From positions 1 through 64,000 of the forward strand of contig CAJYRQ010000095.1 in the NCBI GenBank assembly GCA_913777465.1: a stretch of 64,000 nt of DNA, given 5' to 3'. Position numbers and translations under genes: made by a program. The number at the start of each line of letters is the position of its first letter. Position 1 is the first letter of the stretch. Source of the DNA: an uncultured Chryseobacterium sp. GTDB lineage: Bacteria > Bacteroidota > Bacteroidia > Flavobacteriales > Weeksellaceae. Of this stretch, positions 16,823-25,844 are shown one piece after another. The notes below the pieces were generated by a model. The model saw only the letters and a list, made by a program, of their open reading frames with translations. It ran no database searches and was not told the origin of the DNA.

Positions 16823-19201
16823 ATGAAGAGATATCTATTGTTAATTTCTTTTTTAGTCTCGTGCGGGTATATGCATGCCCAAAATACCGCTTCGAGAGTT
16901 GTTGGAAAACCACGGACTAATTTGGATAAAAAAATAGGACAGTTTATAGATGTTAATACCCCCAACTATCCGGCTTCAGCCTTTACGCCGCTACAGCTTG
17001 TAAAAGATGTATTGATTTCCTCAGGCACAAACTCATGTGTAACGCCTACTGTTTCAAATGTTCAGGTAAGTCCTGCAACGCAGGCTACCAACCCCGACAG
17101 GGCATGGGGATACTTTAATAAAGGGACTACGAATTTCCCGTTTAAAGATGGGATTATTCTGATGACCGGAAGAGCAAGTGATGCAGGAAATACTTATATT
17201 GATGTTAACACGCCGATCAGTCCGTTAGGTTTTAATGTAGGATCGGGAAGTGATCCGGACCTCGTGGCTGCTACAAGCCCCAGTGCTACCTTGCAGGATG
17301 CTGTAGTGCTTGAATTCGATTTCGTTCCTACTTCTTCTCAGGTAAAGTTCAATTACCTGTTTGCCTCTGAAGAATACACAGGGACTTTCCCATGTAGTTT
17401 TTCTGATGCATTTGCATTACTGCTGAGACCAACTGCCGGCGGACCTTATGTAAACATGGCCGTATTGCCTGCTCCGGGCACCGGGCCGGTAAGTGTTACC
17501 AATATCCATCCGCAAAACAGTTTTGCCGGTACTAACATGAATTGCGGTGCTCCTAATGTTTCTTTTTTCGGAGGATATAATACTTCTAATATCGAAACCA
17601 ACTTCAGCGGAAGAACGGTACCACTTCAGGCTACCGCTACTGTAGTGGCAGGGCAGTCTTATCATTTTAAAATGGTTATTGCAGATGCTATCGACCGGTC
17701 TTATGATTCTGCCGTATTTCTGGAAGGAGGCTCATTCAACATCGGAGTGGAATTACAGGATCCCTCCGGAGCAACGTTGCCGAAAGAGATCAATGTATGC
17801 GATAATACGCCGCAGGTGATCACCGCCTCGGTAAATCAAACCAATCTGAATTACCAGTGGTATTTTAACGGCACTATGATACCGGGAGCTACAACACCTA
17901 CAATTACAGCTACGCAGCCCGGAACTTATGAAATCCAGGTGGCCTTTCCCGGAAATCCATGTCCCGGCAAAGCCAGTATTAAAATCAACGGCGGAACAAC
18001 TCCGGCGGCATCGGATGCTACTTTGCTGCTCTGTTCCACACCGGATGTTACATGGTTTGATTTAACGGATGCCATGCCGTCGATCAGCACAACTCCTGGA
18101 GCCGTATTCCGTTTCTATGTAAATCAGGCGGATGCTCTTGCCCAGAATAATAATTTTATTACCGATATCCTTCATTATAACGGTACCGACGGCCAGACCC
18201 TTTATGTAGTGGTTTCAAACGGAGGATTCTGCAGCAAGACCATTACCTTGAAACTATCTAAAGAAGCCAAGCCAACAGTAAGTCTTGTATCGTCAAGTCT
18301 TAAAATCTGTCCGGGAGAGACGGTAAACCTTACCGCAACAGGAGGGGTTACTTATGAATGGGCGAACTTTTCTGGAACTGGAAATACCCAGACCGCAACC
18401 ATTTACAATACCACGACCTTCCAGGTGTATGCCCTTGGGGTAAAAGGCTGTAAATCTTTGCTTCCTGCCAAAATTACCGTTGAAGTAGTGCCTGAAATCG
18501 CTTCTTCCCTGCGTGACGTTGAAATATGTGCGGGAGACCGGGTAACGCTTGATGCCGGTGCCGGACCGAACTATACGTACCTGTGGAGTACCGGTGCCGT
18601 TACCAGAACCATCGATGTAGACCAGTGGGGCATTTACTCGGTGAAGATCAAAAACGGATTCTGCGAAAAAACCTTTACGGCCAAAGTAATGGCTGCAGCA
18701 TCGCCTTATGTGACGAATCTTGAATACAGCAACAATACACTGACAATTACAGCGGAAGTTCCGATGATCAACAATATCCCCCAAACGGCAGAATATTCCG
18801 TTGACGGCGGGATCACCTGGCAGCCGTCGAATGTATTTACAGGTTTAATCAACAATACCAAGTACAACATTCAGGTAAGAACAGTAGGAACACATTGTGT
18901 TGGCGCATTGGAATTCTTTACTTTCAATATTTCAAACATTATTACACCGAATCAGGATGGCGTTAATGATACCCTGGACCTTACAGCTCTAGGGGCATTC
19001 AATAATTTCACAGGATCAGTTTATGACCGTTATGGCTCGGAATTGTTCAGGTTCTCCAAACAGACACCGGTCTGGGACGGAACACTTGGAGGAAAAAGAT
19101 TGCCGACTGCGACGTACTGGTATAAATTTAATTTCCAGTATCCGAAGTCAAAAGTCAATATGAACCACTCCGGTTGGATCCTTCTGAAAAACAGAGAATA
19201 A
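16823..19201 (+). CDS. Choice-of-anchor L domain surface protein, T9SS type B (paralogue 3)
   Basis: The 792-residue protein parallels paralogue 1: signal peptide (MKRYLLLISFLVSCGYMHAQ), choice-of-anchor L domain with IGQFIDVNTPNYPASAFT, FNYLFASEEYTGTFPC and YHFKMVIADAIDRSYDSAVF, then Ig-like modules (VCDNTPQVITASV, ICPGETVNLTATGGVTYEW, ICAGDRVTLDAGAGPNY) and the type B signal (ITPNQDGVNDTLDL, YDRYGSELF, GWILLKNRE). The Cys in VSCGYMHAQ might suggest a lipobox, but no residue pattern fits and the AQ cleavage site is better. T9SS export and surface attachment are inferred from the C-terminus. Confidence 0.9.
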   Translation: MKRYLLLISFLVSCGYMHAQNTASRVVGKPRTNLDKKIGQFIDVNTPNYPASAFTPLQLVKDVLISSGTNSCVTPTVSNVQVSPATQATNPDRAWGYFNKGTTNFPFKDGIILMTGRASDAGNTYIDVNTPISPLGFNVGSGSDPDLVAATSPSATLQDAVVLEFDFVPTSSQVKFNYLFASEEYTGTFPCSFSDAFALLLRPTAGGPYVNMAVLPAPGTGPVSVTNIHPQNSFAGTNMNCGAPNVSFFGGYNTSNIETNFSGRTVPLQATATVVAGQSYHFKMVIADAIDRSYDSAVFLEGGSFNIGVELQDPSGATLPKEINVCDNTPQVITASVNQTNLNYQWYFNGTMIPGATTPTITATQPGTYEIQVAFPGNPCPGKASIKINGGTTPAASDATLLLCSTPDVTWFDLTDAMPSISTTPGAVFRFYVNQADALAQNNNFITDILHYNGTDGQTLYVVVSNGGFCSKTITLKLSKEAKPTVSLVSSSLKICPGETVNLTATGGVTYEWANFSGTGNTQTATIYNTTTFQVYALGVKGCKSLLPAKITVEVVPEIASSLRDVEICAGDRVTLDAGAGPNYTYLWSTGAVTRTIDVDQWGIYSVKIKNGFCEKTFTAKVMAAASPYVTNLEYSNNTLTITAEVPMINNIPQTAEYSVDGGITWQPSNVFTGLINNTKYNIQVRTVGTHCVGALEFFTFNISNIITPNQDGVNDTLDLTALGAFNNFTGSVYDRYGSELFRFSKQTPVWDGTLGGKRLPTATYWYKFNFQYPKSKVNMNHSGWILLKNRE

Positions 19202-19236
19202 ATAATCAATCAATCGATAATGCAACTATTTAAAGG

Positions 19237-19262
19237 CTGCCCTTAAAGGGCAGTCTTTTTTA
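19237..19262 (+). terminator. Terminator after paralogue 3
   Basis: CTGCCCTT and AAGGGCAG (19237-19253) form a tight hairpin followed by a T run. Confidence 0.85.
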
Positions 19263-19286
19263 TTAAATGGCTGTCAGTAAAAAAAA

Positions 19287-19309
19287 GCTGCCTGAAAATT
19301 TCAGGCAGC
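19287..19309 (-). terminator. Terminator of ksgA
   Basis: GCTGCCTGAAA and TTTCAGGCAGC form an 11-bp hairpin. On the minus strand it is followed by a T run (the plus strand has A's at 19280-19286). Confidence 0.8.
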
Positions 19310-19330
19310 CTCTTTTATGTTAGTAGATAA

Positions 19331-20101
19331 TTACCGGTTTTCTTTCCAGAGCTGGGTAAAGGAAATGAAGTCCGTTACGCTGAGTTCTTCTGCTCTTTTA
19401 TCCATAAATTCATGGGTTTTCAGAACTTCCGGAATATCCAGTATTTTTAATGCATTGGAAAGTTTTTTTCTTCTTTGGTTAAAGCCGGCCTTTACGATCT
19501 GCTTGAAAAGGATTTCATTTCCGGACAGTCCTTCTTTCGGATTCCTTATGATCCGGATCACACCCGATTTTACCTTTGGCGGCGGATTGAATACGTTTTC
19601 ATGAACCGTAAACAGATAGGTTGTATCATAATAGGCCTGGATAAGCACTGACAGGATCCCGTAATCTTTGGTTCTCGGAACGGCAGCCGTTCTTTCGGCC
19701 ACTTCCTTCTGGAACATGCCCACCATTTCAGGGATCAGTTCATAATGATCGATGATCTGGAATAAGATCTGTGATGAAATATTATAGGGGAAATTTCCGA
19801 TAATTGCGGTCTGTTCACCCTTCATCAGCTGAAAATCCTGCTTCAGGAAATCACCTACAAAAGTTTCTTCCGTAATTTTCGGGTAGTTGTCTTTCAGGTA
19901 TTCAATCGATTCTTTGTCGATTTCCGCGAGGTAAATCTGCTGCTCTTTTTCCAGCAGGTATTTCGTGAGGACACCCATTCCCGGACCTACTTCCATAACG
20001 TTCCGGTAGCCTTCAAAACTGAGACCGTCCACGATTTTTTTTGCGATGTTTTCATCCGTCAGAAAGTGCTGACCCAGATGCTTTTTTGCTTTTACACTCA
20101 A
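19331..20101 (-). CDS. ksgA: 16S rRNA (adenine(1518)-N(6)/adenine(1519)-N(6))-dimethyltransferase
   Basis: KsgA dimethylates two adjacent adenines near the 3' end of 16S rRNA during small-subunit assembly. The 256-residue protein shows LGQHFLTDENIAKKIV, SAM motif I EVGPGMGVLTKYLL (about 37-50), motif IV IGNFPYNISS, and the C-terminal FNQRRKKLSNAL basic helix. Length and motifs are standard. It is divergent from ftsX across about 90 bp. Confidence 0.96.
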   Translation of the reverse strand: MSVKAKKHLGQHFLTDENIAKKIVDGLSFEGYRNVMEVGPGMGVLTKYLLEKEQQIYLAEIDKESIEYLKDNYPKITEETFVGDFLKQDFQLMKGEQTAIIGNFPYNISSQILFQIIDHYELIPEMVGMFQKEVAERTAAVPRTKDYGILSVLIQAYYDTTYLFTVHENVFNPPPKVKSGVIRIIRNPKEGLSGNEILFKQIVKAGFNQRRKKLSNALKILDIPEVLKTHEFMDKRAEELSVTDFISFTQLWKENR

Positions 20102-20193
20102 TGTTTTTTATGATTTTATTAACAGTGATTTTCTCTTTTTCGTTCCCAAATTTCGGAAGATTTTTTCTATTTTAGCCAAAAATTTTAATATTA

Positions 20194-21093
20194 ATGGCTA
20201 AATCGGTAGATGAGTTTAATAAGAAAAGGCTTAGGTCCAGCAATATTACAGTAGTAATAAGTATTGCCTTAGTGTTATTTTTGTTGGGATTAATGGGACT
20301 TATCCTGATCAATGCCCAGAAATATTCCGATTATATCAAAGAACAGCTTGTAGTGAATGCTTACTTTGATGAAAACTACGACGCTAAGGATTCTGTAAAA
20401 ATTGCGAAAATGGAAGCCGAAGTTTTCAAAGAAATTCAGACCCTGGCACCGGTAAAAAAAGCCACTTACATTACAAGGGAAATGGCTTCCAAAGAAGCTA
20501 AAAAAGCAATGGGAATCGATGCGGATGCACTCTTTGAAGAAAATATTTTCCCTTCATCCGTAGAAATTGCCCTGAAACCGGAATATGTGGATCCTGCCAA
20601 AATCGATCAGGCGATTAAAGTTATTAAAGGCGTTCCTGGAATTATTGATGTAAAGAACGACAGCACCCTGATGGTGGATGTCTACAACAACCTCAGCAGA
20701 ATCCTGAAATGGATCTTAGGTTTTTCCATCCTGTTTTTAATTCTGGCGGTAGTGTTGATCAACAATTCCATCCGTCTGAAAATATTCTCCAAAAGATTTA
20801 TCATTAAGACCATGCAGCTGGTAGGGGCAAAAAGAAGGTTTATCCTGAAGCCTTTCATTATTGAAGCGGTGGTTTTGGGAGCCATCGGCTCTGCTATCGG
20901 GCTGCTGGCGCTTTTCGGCGTATGGTATTACTTTACAAGCCAGATCGGCTCGGCGTTCATACAGGACAACAACCAATATTTCTGGCTGGTTTTCCTGGTA
21001 CTGGGTGTGGGAATTTTCATTACGGTCCTAAGTACGGTAATTGCAACCTGGAGATTCCTGAGATCAAATGTTGACGACTTATATTACTCTTAA
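20194..21093 (+). CDS. ftsX: Cell division permease FtsX
   Basis: The 299-residue inner-membrane protein has one N-terminal helix (about 20-42), a periplasmic domain (about 45-165, including TYITREMASKEAKKAMG and a FPSSVEIAL strand) and three C-terminal helices with the FtsX-type IIKTMQLVGAKRRFILKPFIIEA loop. FtsX works with the FtsE ATPase to activate peptidoglycan hydrolases at division. No ftsE is adjacent, which is usual in Bacteroidota. The DUF3098 gene starts 2 nt after its stop, so the two are translated together. Confidence 0.93.
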   Translation: MAKSVDEFNKKRLRSSNITVVISIALVLFLLGLMGLILINAQKYSDYIKEQLVVNAYFDENYDAKDSVKIAKMEAEVFKEIQTLAPVKKATYITREMASKEAKKAMGIDADALFEENIFPSSVEIALKPEYVDPAKIDQAIKVIKGVPGIIDVKNDSTLMVDVYNNLSRILKWILGFSILFLILAVVLINNSIRLKIFSKRFIIKTMQLVGAKRRFILKPFIIEAVVLGAIGSAIGLLALFGVWYYFTSQIGSAFIQDNNQYFWLVFLVLGVGIFITVLSTVIATWRFLRSNVDDLYYS

Positions 21094-21095
21094 CA

Positions 21096-21395
21096 ATGAG
21101 CAAAAAAACAAATAAATTTTCCGCCGACAGCTTCGGAAAAGAAACAGCCGAAGCCCCGCAGGAAAACACCTTCTATTTCGGAAAGCAGAACTTTAAGTGG
21201 ATGCTGATCGGCTTTGCATGTATCGTAGTAGGTTTCCTTCTGATGATGGGTCCCGATGCCAATACCGTAGACGGAAAGTACGATCCCAATTCCTGGAACG
21301 AAGGCATTTTTTCCATCCGCAGGATCCGTATCGCCCCATTGCTTGTGGTGATTGGTTTTGCGATCGAAGTATATGCGATTCTGAAAAAAAAATAA
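21096..21395 (+). CDS. DUF3098 domain small membrane protein
   Basis: The 99-residue protein has a hydrophilic N-terminus (about 1-30), then two helices around WMLIGFACIVVGFLLMMG and IAPLLVVIGFAIEVYAIL. The LMMGPDAN and IFSIRRIRIAPLLVVIGF pieces are typical of DUF3098. In Bacteroidota it regularly follows ftsX; this suggests a role with FtsX at the division site, but none has been shown to my knowledge. Confidence 0.88.
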   Translation: MSKKTNKFSADSFGKETAEAPQENTFYFGKQNFKWMLIGFACIVVGFLLMMGPDANTVDGKYDPNSWNEGIFSIRRIRIAPLLVVIGFAIEVYAILKKK

Positions 21396-21421
21396 ATCAG
21401 TTTTATTTAGAGATTAAGAAG

Positions 21422-21458
21422 CTGAGAAATCCGGATAAACTGGGTTTCTCAGTTTTTT
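21422..21458 (+). terminator. Terminator after ftsX-DUF3098
   Basis: CTGAGAAA (21422-21429) pairs with TTTCTCAG (21445-21452), followed by TTTTTT. uppP may therefore be partly uncoupled from ftsX. Confidence 0.75.
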
Positions 21459-21482
21459 AGTCTTTTAATTTTTAAATACGTT

Positions 21483-22301
21483 ATGGATTTAATCAAAGCA
21501 ATCATCATTGCTATCGTTGAAGGACTTACGGAATACCTTCCGATTTCTTCGACCGCCCACATGGGATTTACGGCCAATTTACTGGGGCTGGAAGAAACCG
21601 AATTTTTAAAAATGTTTCAGGTTTCCATTCAGTTTGGTGCTATCCTCTCGGTCGTAGTGGCTTACTGGAAAAAATTCTTTGATCTGAAAAACCTGCAGTT
21701 TTATTTTAAGCTTGCTTTTGCAGTCGTTCCGGCGTTGGTGTTGGGCTATCTGTTTGATGATAAAATCGAGGCGGTTTTGGGAAACCAGATTGCCATTTCT
21801 TCAGTATTGGTTTTGGGAGGCGTCATTTTACTGTTTGCCGACCAATGGTTTAAAAATCCAACCATAGACGACGAAAAAGGGATTACTATTAAAAAAGCAG
21901 TTACGATCGGATTCTGGCAGTGCCTGGCCATGATGCCGGGAACCAGCCGGAGCGCCGCTTCCATCATCGGGGGAATGACCCAGGGCCTAACAAGAAAAGC
22001 GGCGGCTGAGTTTTCATTTTTCCTGGCTGTGCCTACGATGCTTGCCGTAACGGTATATTCGGTATTTGTAAAAACATGGGGTAAAGAGACCCCGAATCCT
22101 CAGAAAGGTTACGAGATGATCATGGAATCTCAGGAACATATCACTGTTTTCATTATAGGAAACGTGGTGGCATTTATTGTGGCCCTGATTGCCATTAAAG
22201 CTTTTATCGGATTTTTAAATAAATATGGTTTCAGGCCCTGGGGCTGGTACCGTATTTTTGTTGGGATCGCTTTACTGGTTTATTTTTATTGGTTTCAATA
22301 A
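21483..22301 (+). CDS. uppP: Undecaprenyl-diphosphatase
   Basis: UppP (BacA) dephosphorylates undecaprenyl pyrophosphate so the lipid carrier can return to peptidoglycan and polysaccharide synthesis. The 272-residue membrane protein carries both family motifs: EGLTEYLPISSTAHM (about 13-27) and PGTSRSAASIIGGM (about 157-170), with about eight hydrophobic helices. It sits among cell-envelope and RNA-modification genes. The truB start lies about 48 nt beyond its stop. Confidence 0.95.
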   Translation: MDLIKAIIIAIVEGLTEYLPISSTAHMGFTANLLGLEETEFLKMFQVSIQFGAILSVVVAYWKKFFDLKNLQFYFKLAFAVVPALVLGYLFDDKIEAVLGNQIAISSVLVLGGVILLFADQWFKNPTIDDEKGITIKKAVTIGFWQCLAMMPGTSRSAASIIGGMTQGLTRKAAAEFSFFLAVPTMLAVTVYSVFVKTWGKETPNPQKGYEMIMESQEHITVFIIGNVVAFIVALIAIKAFIGFLNKYGFRPWGWYRIFVGIALLVYFYWFQ

Positions 22302-22348
22302 GTTCAATCTTCCATTACTCATTGCCTATTACTCATTACCCATATCGA

Positions 22349-23047
22349 ATGACTGCAGAAGACTTACAATCAGGACACATTTTTTTACTCGATAAACCTT
22401 TGGACTGGACGTCTTTTCAGGCGGTCAACAAAATGAAGTACAAGCTCAAAAGAGAGTTTGACCTTCCCAAGAAATTCAAGATCGGCCATGCCGGAACCCT
22501 GGATCCAAGAGCAACGGGCCTTCTGATCGTATGCTGTGGTAAATTTACCAAGAAAATCCCCGAAATCCAGGATGCTCCCAAGGAGTACTGGACGGAAATA
22601 AAAATCGGGGTACAGACCGAATCTTACGATACTGAAAAACCTGAAATCTTTCATCAGGATATTTCACAAATTACCGAAGAGCGGGTAAGAACTGCTTTAG
22701 AAAAATTTATAGGGGAGATTGATCAGACGCCGCCTGTATTTTCAGCAATTAAAATCGATGGAAAAAGGGCCTACGATTTGGCCCGGGCAGGGACAGAGGT
22801 GGAAATGAAATCCCGGAAAACCACCATATTATATATCAATGATATTAAGATTGAATTTCCATTAGTCAGCTTTACGGTAGGCTGTTCCAAGGGGACGTAC
22901 ATCCGCAGCCTGGCACATGATATCGGGCAGGAATTAGGGGTTGGTGCCTATCTTACGCAATTAAGAAGAACCAAAATCGGGGAGTATAAGATTGAAGATG
23001 CAACGTCCGATTTTCTGGATAATGATTTTAAATTTAATCATGATTAA
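22349..23047 (+). CDS. truB: tRNA pseudouridine(55) synthase TruB
   Basis: TruB makes pseudouridine 55 in the T loop of tRNAs. The product (232 residues from ATG 22349) has the catalytic motif HAGTLDPRATGLLIVCCG (about 47-64) with the active Asp, FIGEIDQTPPVFSAIKIDGKRAY, and CSKGTYIRSLAHDIG. An upstream in-frame start at 22289 would add 20 residues overlapping the end of uppP; I reject it because MTAEDLQSGHIFLLDKP fits homologues. Its 3' end overlaps the next gene by 8 nt. Confidence 0.95.
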   Translation: MTAEDLQSGHIFLLDKPLDWTSFQAVNKMKYKLKREFDLPKKFKIGHAGTLDPRATGLLIVCCGKFTKKIPEIQDAPKEYWTEIKIGVQTESYDTEKPEIFHQDISQITEERVRTALEKFIGEIDQTPPVFSAIKIDGKRAYDLARAGTEVEMKSRKTTILYINDIKIEFPLVSFTVGCSKGTYIRSLAHDIGQELGVGAYLTQLRRTKIGEYKIEDATSDFLDNDFKFNHD

Positions 23048-23633
23048 AAGAATATTCCTGACGCTGGCTTCAGTTTCCTTTTCTTTGGTTTTTTCCCAGG
23101 AAATAAAATCTTCAAAACCGGTAATGGGATTTTATATCAATCCCACAGTTAATTTGGGGTATAATCTGGCCAACAGAATCAAAGACAGCCAGAATAAAGA
23201 TTCCCAGGATTACCAGCAGAATGTTTCACCTTATTTGCCGAATGATTTTACCTACGGGATTACGGCTGTGGCAGGCTATAATTTTATACCGAGCCTGGCT
23301 TTGGGTTCGGGTCTGAAATACAGTTTTATCGCGGATAATTTTCATTTGCTGTACTGGGTTTTCCAGCCGAAGATTATGTTTAATGCAGGAGACGAACCGA
23401 TCTTTATCGATCTTAATTACGGAAAACAGATAAACCGGTCGGCAGTTTCCGATTCTCAATTCTACGGTTTGAAACTGGGAATCCAGATTTCCTATTCAAA
23501 AAGACTGAGCCAGGAGGGAGGCATTATTCTGGAAAGTCATAAATTTGCAACCTCAAGTGCCGTTTTTATAGGGCTGAGCTATGGGATAAACGTTTTCAGC
23601 AATAAAAATTATACCGGTTACGGAGAAGACTAA
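23040..23633 (+). CDS. Outer-membrane beta-barrel-like protein
   Basis: The 197-residue product (ATG 23040) has a signal peptide ([20 protein letters not shown]) and alternating hydrophobic strands rich in Gly and aromatics ([71 protein letters not shown]), as in small 8-strand outer-membrane barrels. The start codon overlaps the end of truB, and its stop codon shares a base with the rluF start (ATGGAAAAAACA at 23633), so all three are translationally coupled. An upstream in-frame ATG at 22992 is less likely because it would put 16 residues before the signal peptide. Function unknown. Confidence 0.75.
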   Translation: MIKRIFLTLASVSFSLVFSQEIKSSKPVMGFYINPTVNLGYNLANRIKDSQNKDSQDYQQNVSPYLPNDFTYGITAVAGYNFIPSLALGSGLKYSFIADNFHLLYWVFQPKIMFNAGDEPIFIDLNYGKQINRSAVSDSQFYGLKLGIQISYSKRLSQEGGIILESHKFATSSAVFIGLSYGINVFSNKNYTGYGED

Positions 23634-24355
23634 TGGAAAAAACAAGGATCAATAAGTACTTATCGGAGGTAGGGTACTGCTCAAGAAGGGCAGCGGACAA
23701 ATTGTTGGAAGAAGGAAGGATTACCATCAATGGAAAAGTTCCGGAAATGGGGACCAGGGTTTCCGACGAAGATGTGATTTTGGTAGATGGTAAGCCGATC
23801 CGCGAGCCGGAAGAAGATCATGTGTACATTGCCTTCAATAAGCCCGTGGGAATCGTCTGTACAACGGATACCAAGCGTGAACAGAATAACATCATCGATT
23901 ACATCAACCATCCCAAAAGAATTTTTCCTATAGGAAGGTTGGATAAGCCGAGCGAAGGACTGATCCTTTTAACCAGTGACGGCGATATCGTAAATAAAAT
24001 CCTGCGATCGAGGAACAACCATGGGAAAGAATACATCGTACGGGTTGATAAGCCCATTACACCGAAATTCCTGGACAAGATGCGGAATGGAGTACCGATT
24101 CTGGACACGGTTACCAAAAAGTGCGAAGTAGAGAAAATTGATGAAATGAATTTCAGAATCGTATTGACGCAGGGCCTGAACCGTCAGATCCGCAGGATGT
24201 GCGAACACCTCGGCTATGAAGTAAAAAAGCTGAAAAGAATCCGGGTGCTGAACATCAAGCTGGATTTACCCATCGGGAAATGGAGGGATCTCACGGAGGA
24301 AGAACTTGCTGCTTTACTTAAGCTGGTAGAAGGATCCAGCAAGACTTTTGACTAG
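23633..24355 (+). CDS. rluF: 23S rRNA pseudouridine synthase RluF-like
   Basis: The 240-residue protein has an N-terminal S4 RNA-binding domain ([25 protein letters not shown], about 6-30) and an RsuA-family catalytic domain with the [18 protein letters not shown] active-site segment (Asp near residue 104) and [23 protein letters not shown]. That last motif is closest to RluF (pseudouridine 2604 of 23S rRNA) as I recall it; RluB and RluE have shorter variants. It is the last gene of the truB unit and ends at a convergent terminator. Confidence 0.85.
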   Translation: MEKTRINKYLSEVGYCSRRAADKLLEEGRITINGKVPEMGTRVSDEDVILVDGKPIREPEEDHVYIAFNKPVGIVCTTDTKREQNNIIDYINHPKRIFPIGRLDKPSEGLILLTSDGDIVNKILRSRNNHGKEYIVRVDKPITPKFLDKMRNGVPILDTVTKKCEVEKIDEMNFRIVLTQGLNRQIRRMCEHLGYEVKKLKRIRVLNIKLDLPIGKWRDLTEEELAALLKLVEGSSKTFD

Positions 24356-24362
24356 AAATAAA

Positions 24363-24396
24363 ATTGAGATGCTTTGCCGAAGCGCGGCATCTCAAT
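24363..24396. terminator. Bidirectional terminator between rluF and the HHH gene
   Basis: ATTGAGATGC (24363-24372) pairs perfectly with GCATCTCAAT (24387-24396) between converging genes, with A-rich and T-rich flanks. Confidence 0.75.
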
Positions 24397-24413
24397 AAAA
24401 AACACATAACATA

Positions 24414-25715
24414 TCATTTAAGGTATAGTTTCATCCGGGCTTCATATTCAGGCTTTACCTTTAATAGTTTCCATATTTTTCGTTCGTCTTTTTCGCTGAG
24501 CCGGTAGAAGATGATCCTGTCTGCAGAATATTTGAAGTAAGGATGGTTTTTCAGCCATTCTTCCGGAGCTTCGAGCAGTGTGTATTTCTGTACGTTTGAT
24601 GTATTCAGCGGAGCGGTGGAAAGCAATTTCTGAGTCAGTTCCTTATCAATATTATAGGTGGTGAGAATCTGTTCTTTGGTCACAAATCCACCCAGCTTTT
24701 TCCGGAAGCCGATCATTGATCCGGCCGCTTTTTCGTCGAAGCCGAATTCGATAAGCTGCCTGAAGGTAATTGAATTTAAATCCGTTTTGGAAAAATCCGT
24801 TTCCTGCTGTTTCGGCTCCGGGCTCTTATTAGATGGATTGGCGGTGACGGATGTTGTGTTCAACCGGATAAAAGGTTTCAGTTCCGCAAACTTTTCCGGT
24901 GAAATCACAAAACACCTTTGGATTTCTTCAAGGCTTTTAAAGCTTCCTTTCAAATTCCGGTCACGGTAATTGATAATGGTCTGCGCCTGTTTCTCAGAAA
25001 AACCGAAAGATTTCCAGCCTTCCATATCCATTGTATTCGGATCGAAAGCATAATACCGGATTTTGATTTTTTCCTGATTTTGATTTTTTGCATAATGACT
25101 GAAACCGGCCGGTGCTTTTTCGGGCAATAGCAGGTAAGGACTGATTTTTTGAAAATTTTCTTCGCTGATGATGAAGCATTCCCTGAATTTTTCTTTGCTG
25201 GCAAAGCTCCCGCCCAGGTAGTTTTTGTATTTCAGGATGGCGGCAGCCTGTTTTTCGCTGAACCCCATCTGCTGCCAGTCGGCTGCTGAATAATGGTCGG
25301 GATTAAAGCTTCCGGAAATGGTGATGCCTCTTTTCCCGTAATGATTAAAGCGGGTTGATTGGGCTTCCCTGGTGTTTTCAGGCAGTAGAACGTACGGAGC
25401 AAGGGTAGAAAATTTATCTTCGGAAATAGCAAAGCATTTTTTCAGCTGCTCCTTGGAAATAAATTTCCCGCCGACGATTTTTTTATATTTAAGAATGGTC
25501 TTCACCTGTTTTTCGGTAAAGCCCAGATGCTGCCACTGTTTGGCATTGAGGTCATTCGGATCAAATTCCGCCAGGCTGATGGCTGCCGGATGTTCGGTTA
25601 CAAATTTTACCCCGGAAAAATCTTCTTTTCCCTTACTGGTATATTCCTGAAAGACGAATAAAATAACCAGCAATAATCCCATGCCGGCCAATTTCTGGTA
25701 ATAGGTTTTTCTCAT
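24414..25715 (-). CDS. Membrane-anchored protein with four tandem helix-hairpin-helix modules
   Basis: The 433-residue product (start at 25715, MRKTYYQKLAG) has one N-terminal membrane helix and then about four repeats of a ComEA-like HhH module: FDPNDLNAKQWQHLGFTEKQ, FNPDHYSAADWQQMGFSEKQ, FDPNTMDMEGWKSFGFSEKQ and TDLNSITFRQLIEFGFDEKA, the first three followed by a GG-F-SKE-(L/F)-(K/R)-CF-IS segment. ComEA proteins bind incoming DNA, but they usually carry one or two modules. A role in DNA uptake is only an analogy. An in-frame ATG at 25751 adds 12 residues before the membrane helix and is less likely. Confidence 0.78.
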   Translation of the reverse strand: MRKTYYQKLAGMGLLLVILFVFQEYTSKGKEDFSGVKFVTEHPAAISLAEFDPNDLNAKQWQHLGFTEKQVKTILKYKKIVGGKFISKEQLKKCFAISEDKFSTLAPYVLLPENTREAQSTRFNHYGKRGITISGSFNPDHYSAADWQQMGFSEKQAAAILKYKNYLGGSFASKEKFRECFIISEENFQKISPYLLLPEKAPAGFSHYAKNQNQEKIKIRYYAFDPNTMDMEGWKSFGFSEKQAQTIINYRDRNLKGSFKSLEEIQRCFVISPEKFAELKPFIRLNTTSVTANPSNKSPEPKQQETDFSKTDLNSITFRQLIEFGFDEKAAGSMIGFRKKLGGFVTKEQILTTYNIDKELTQKLLSTAPLNTSNVQKYTLLEAPEEWLKNHPYFKYSADRIIFYRLSEKDERKIWKLLKVKPEYEARMKLYLK

Positions 25716-25844
25716 CGCTGTAAACTTAATAATTTTATTAAGCATTCGCAATGAGCGCGTTGCGATTGGATTATTTTATAATAGAAGTTTTTGGTTTTGT
25801 TTTAAAATATAAATCAAAAATAAAATAAAGACAAATTATTTTAA

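Noticed and set aside
16823-16882. Lipoprotein signal in anchor-L paralogue 3 (VSCGYMHAQ)
   Set aside because: The residues before the Cys fit a lipobox poorly, the homologues have plain signal peptides, and a signal peptidase I site at HAQ is better.
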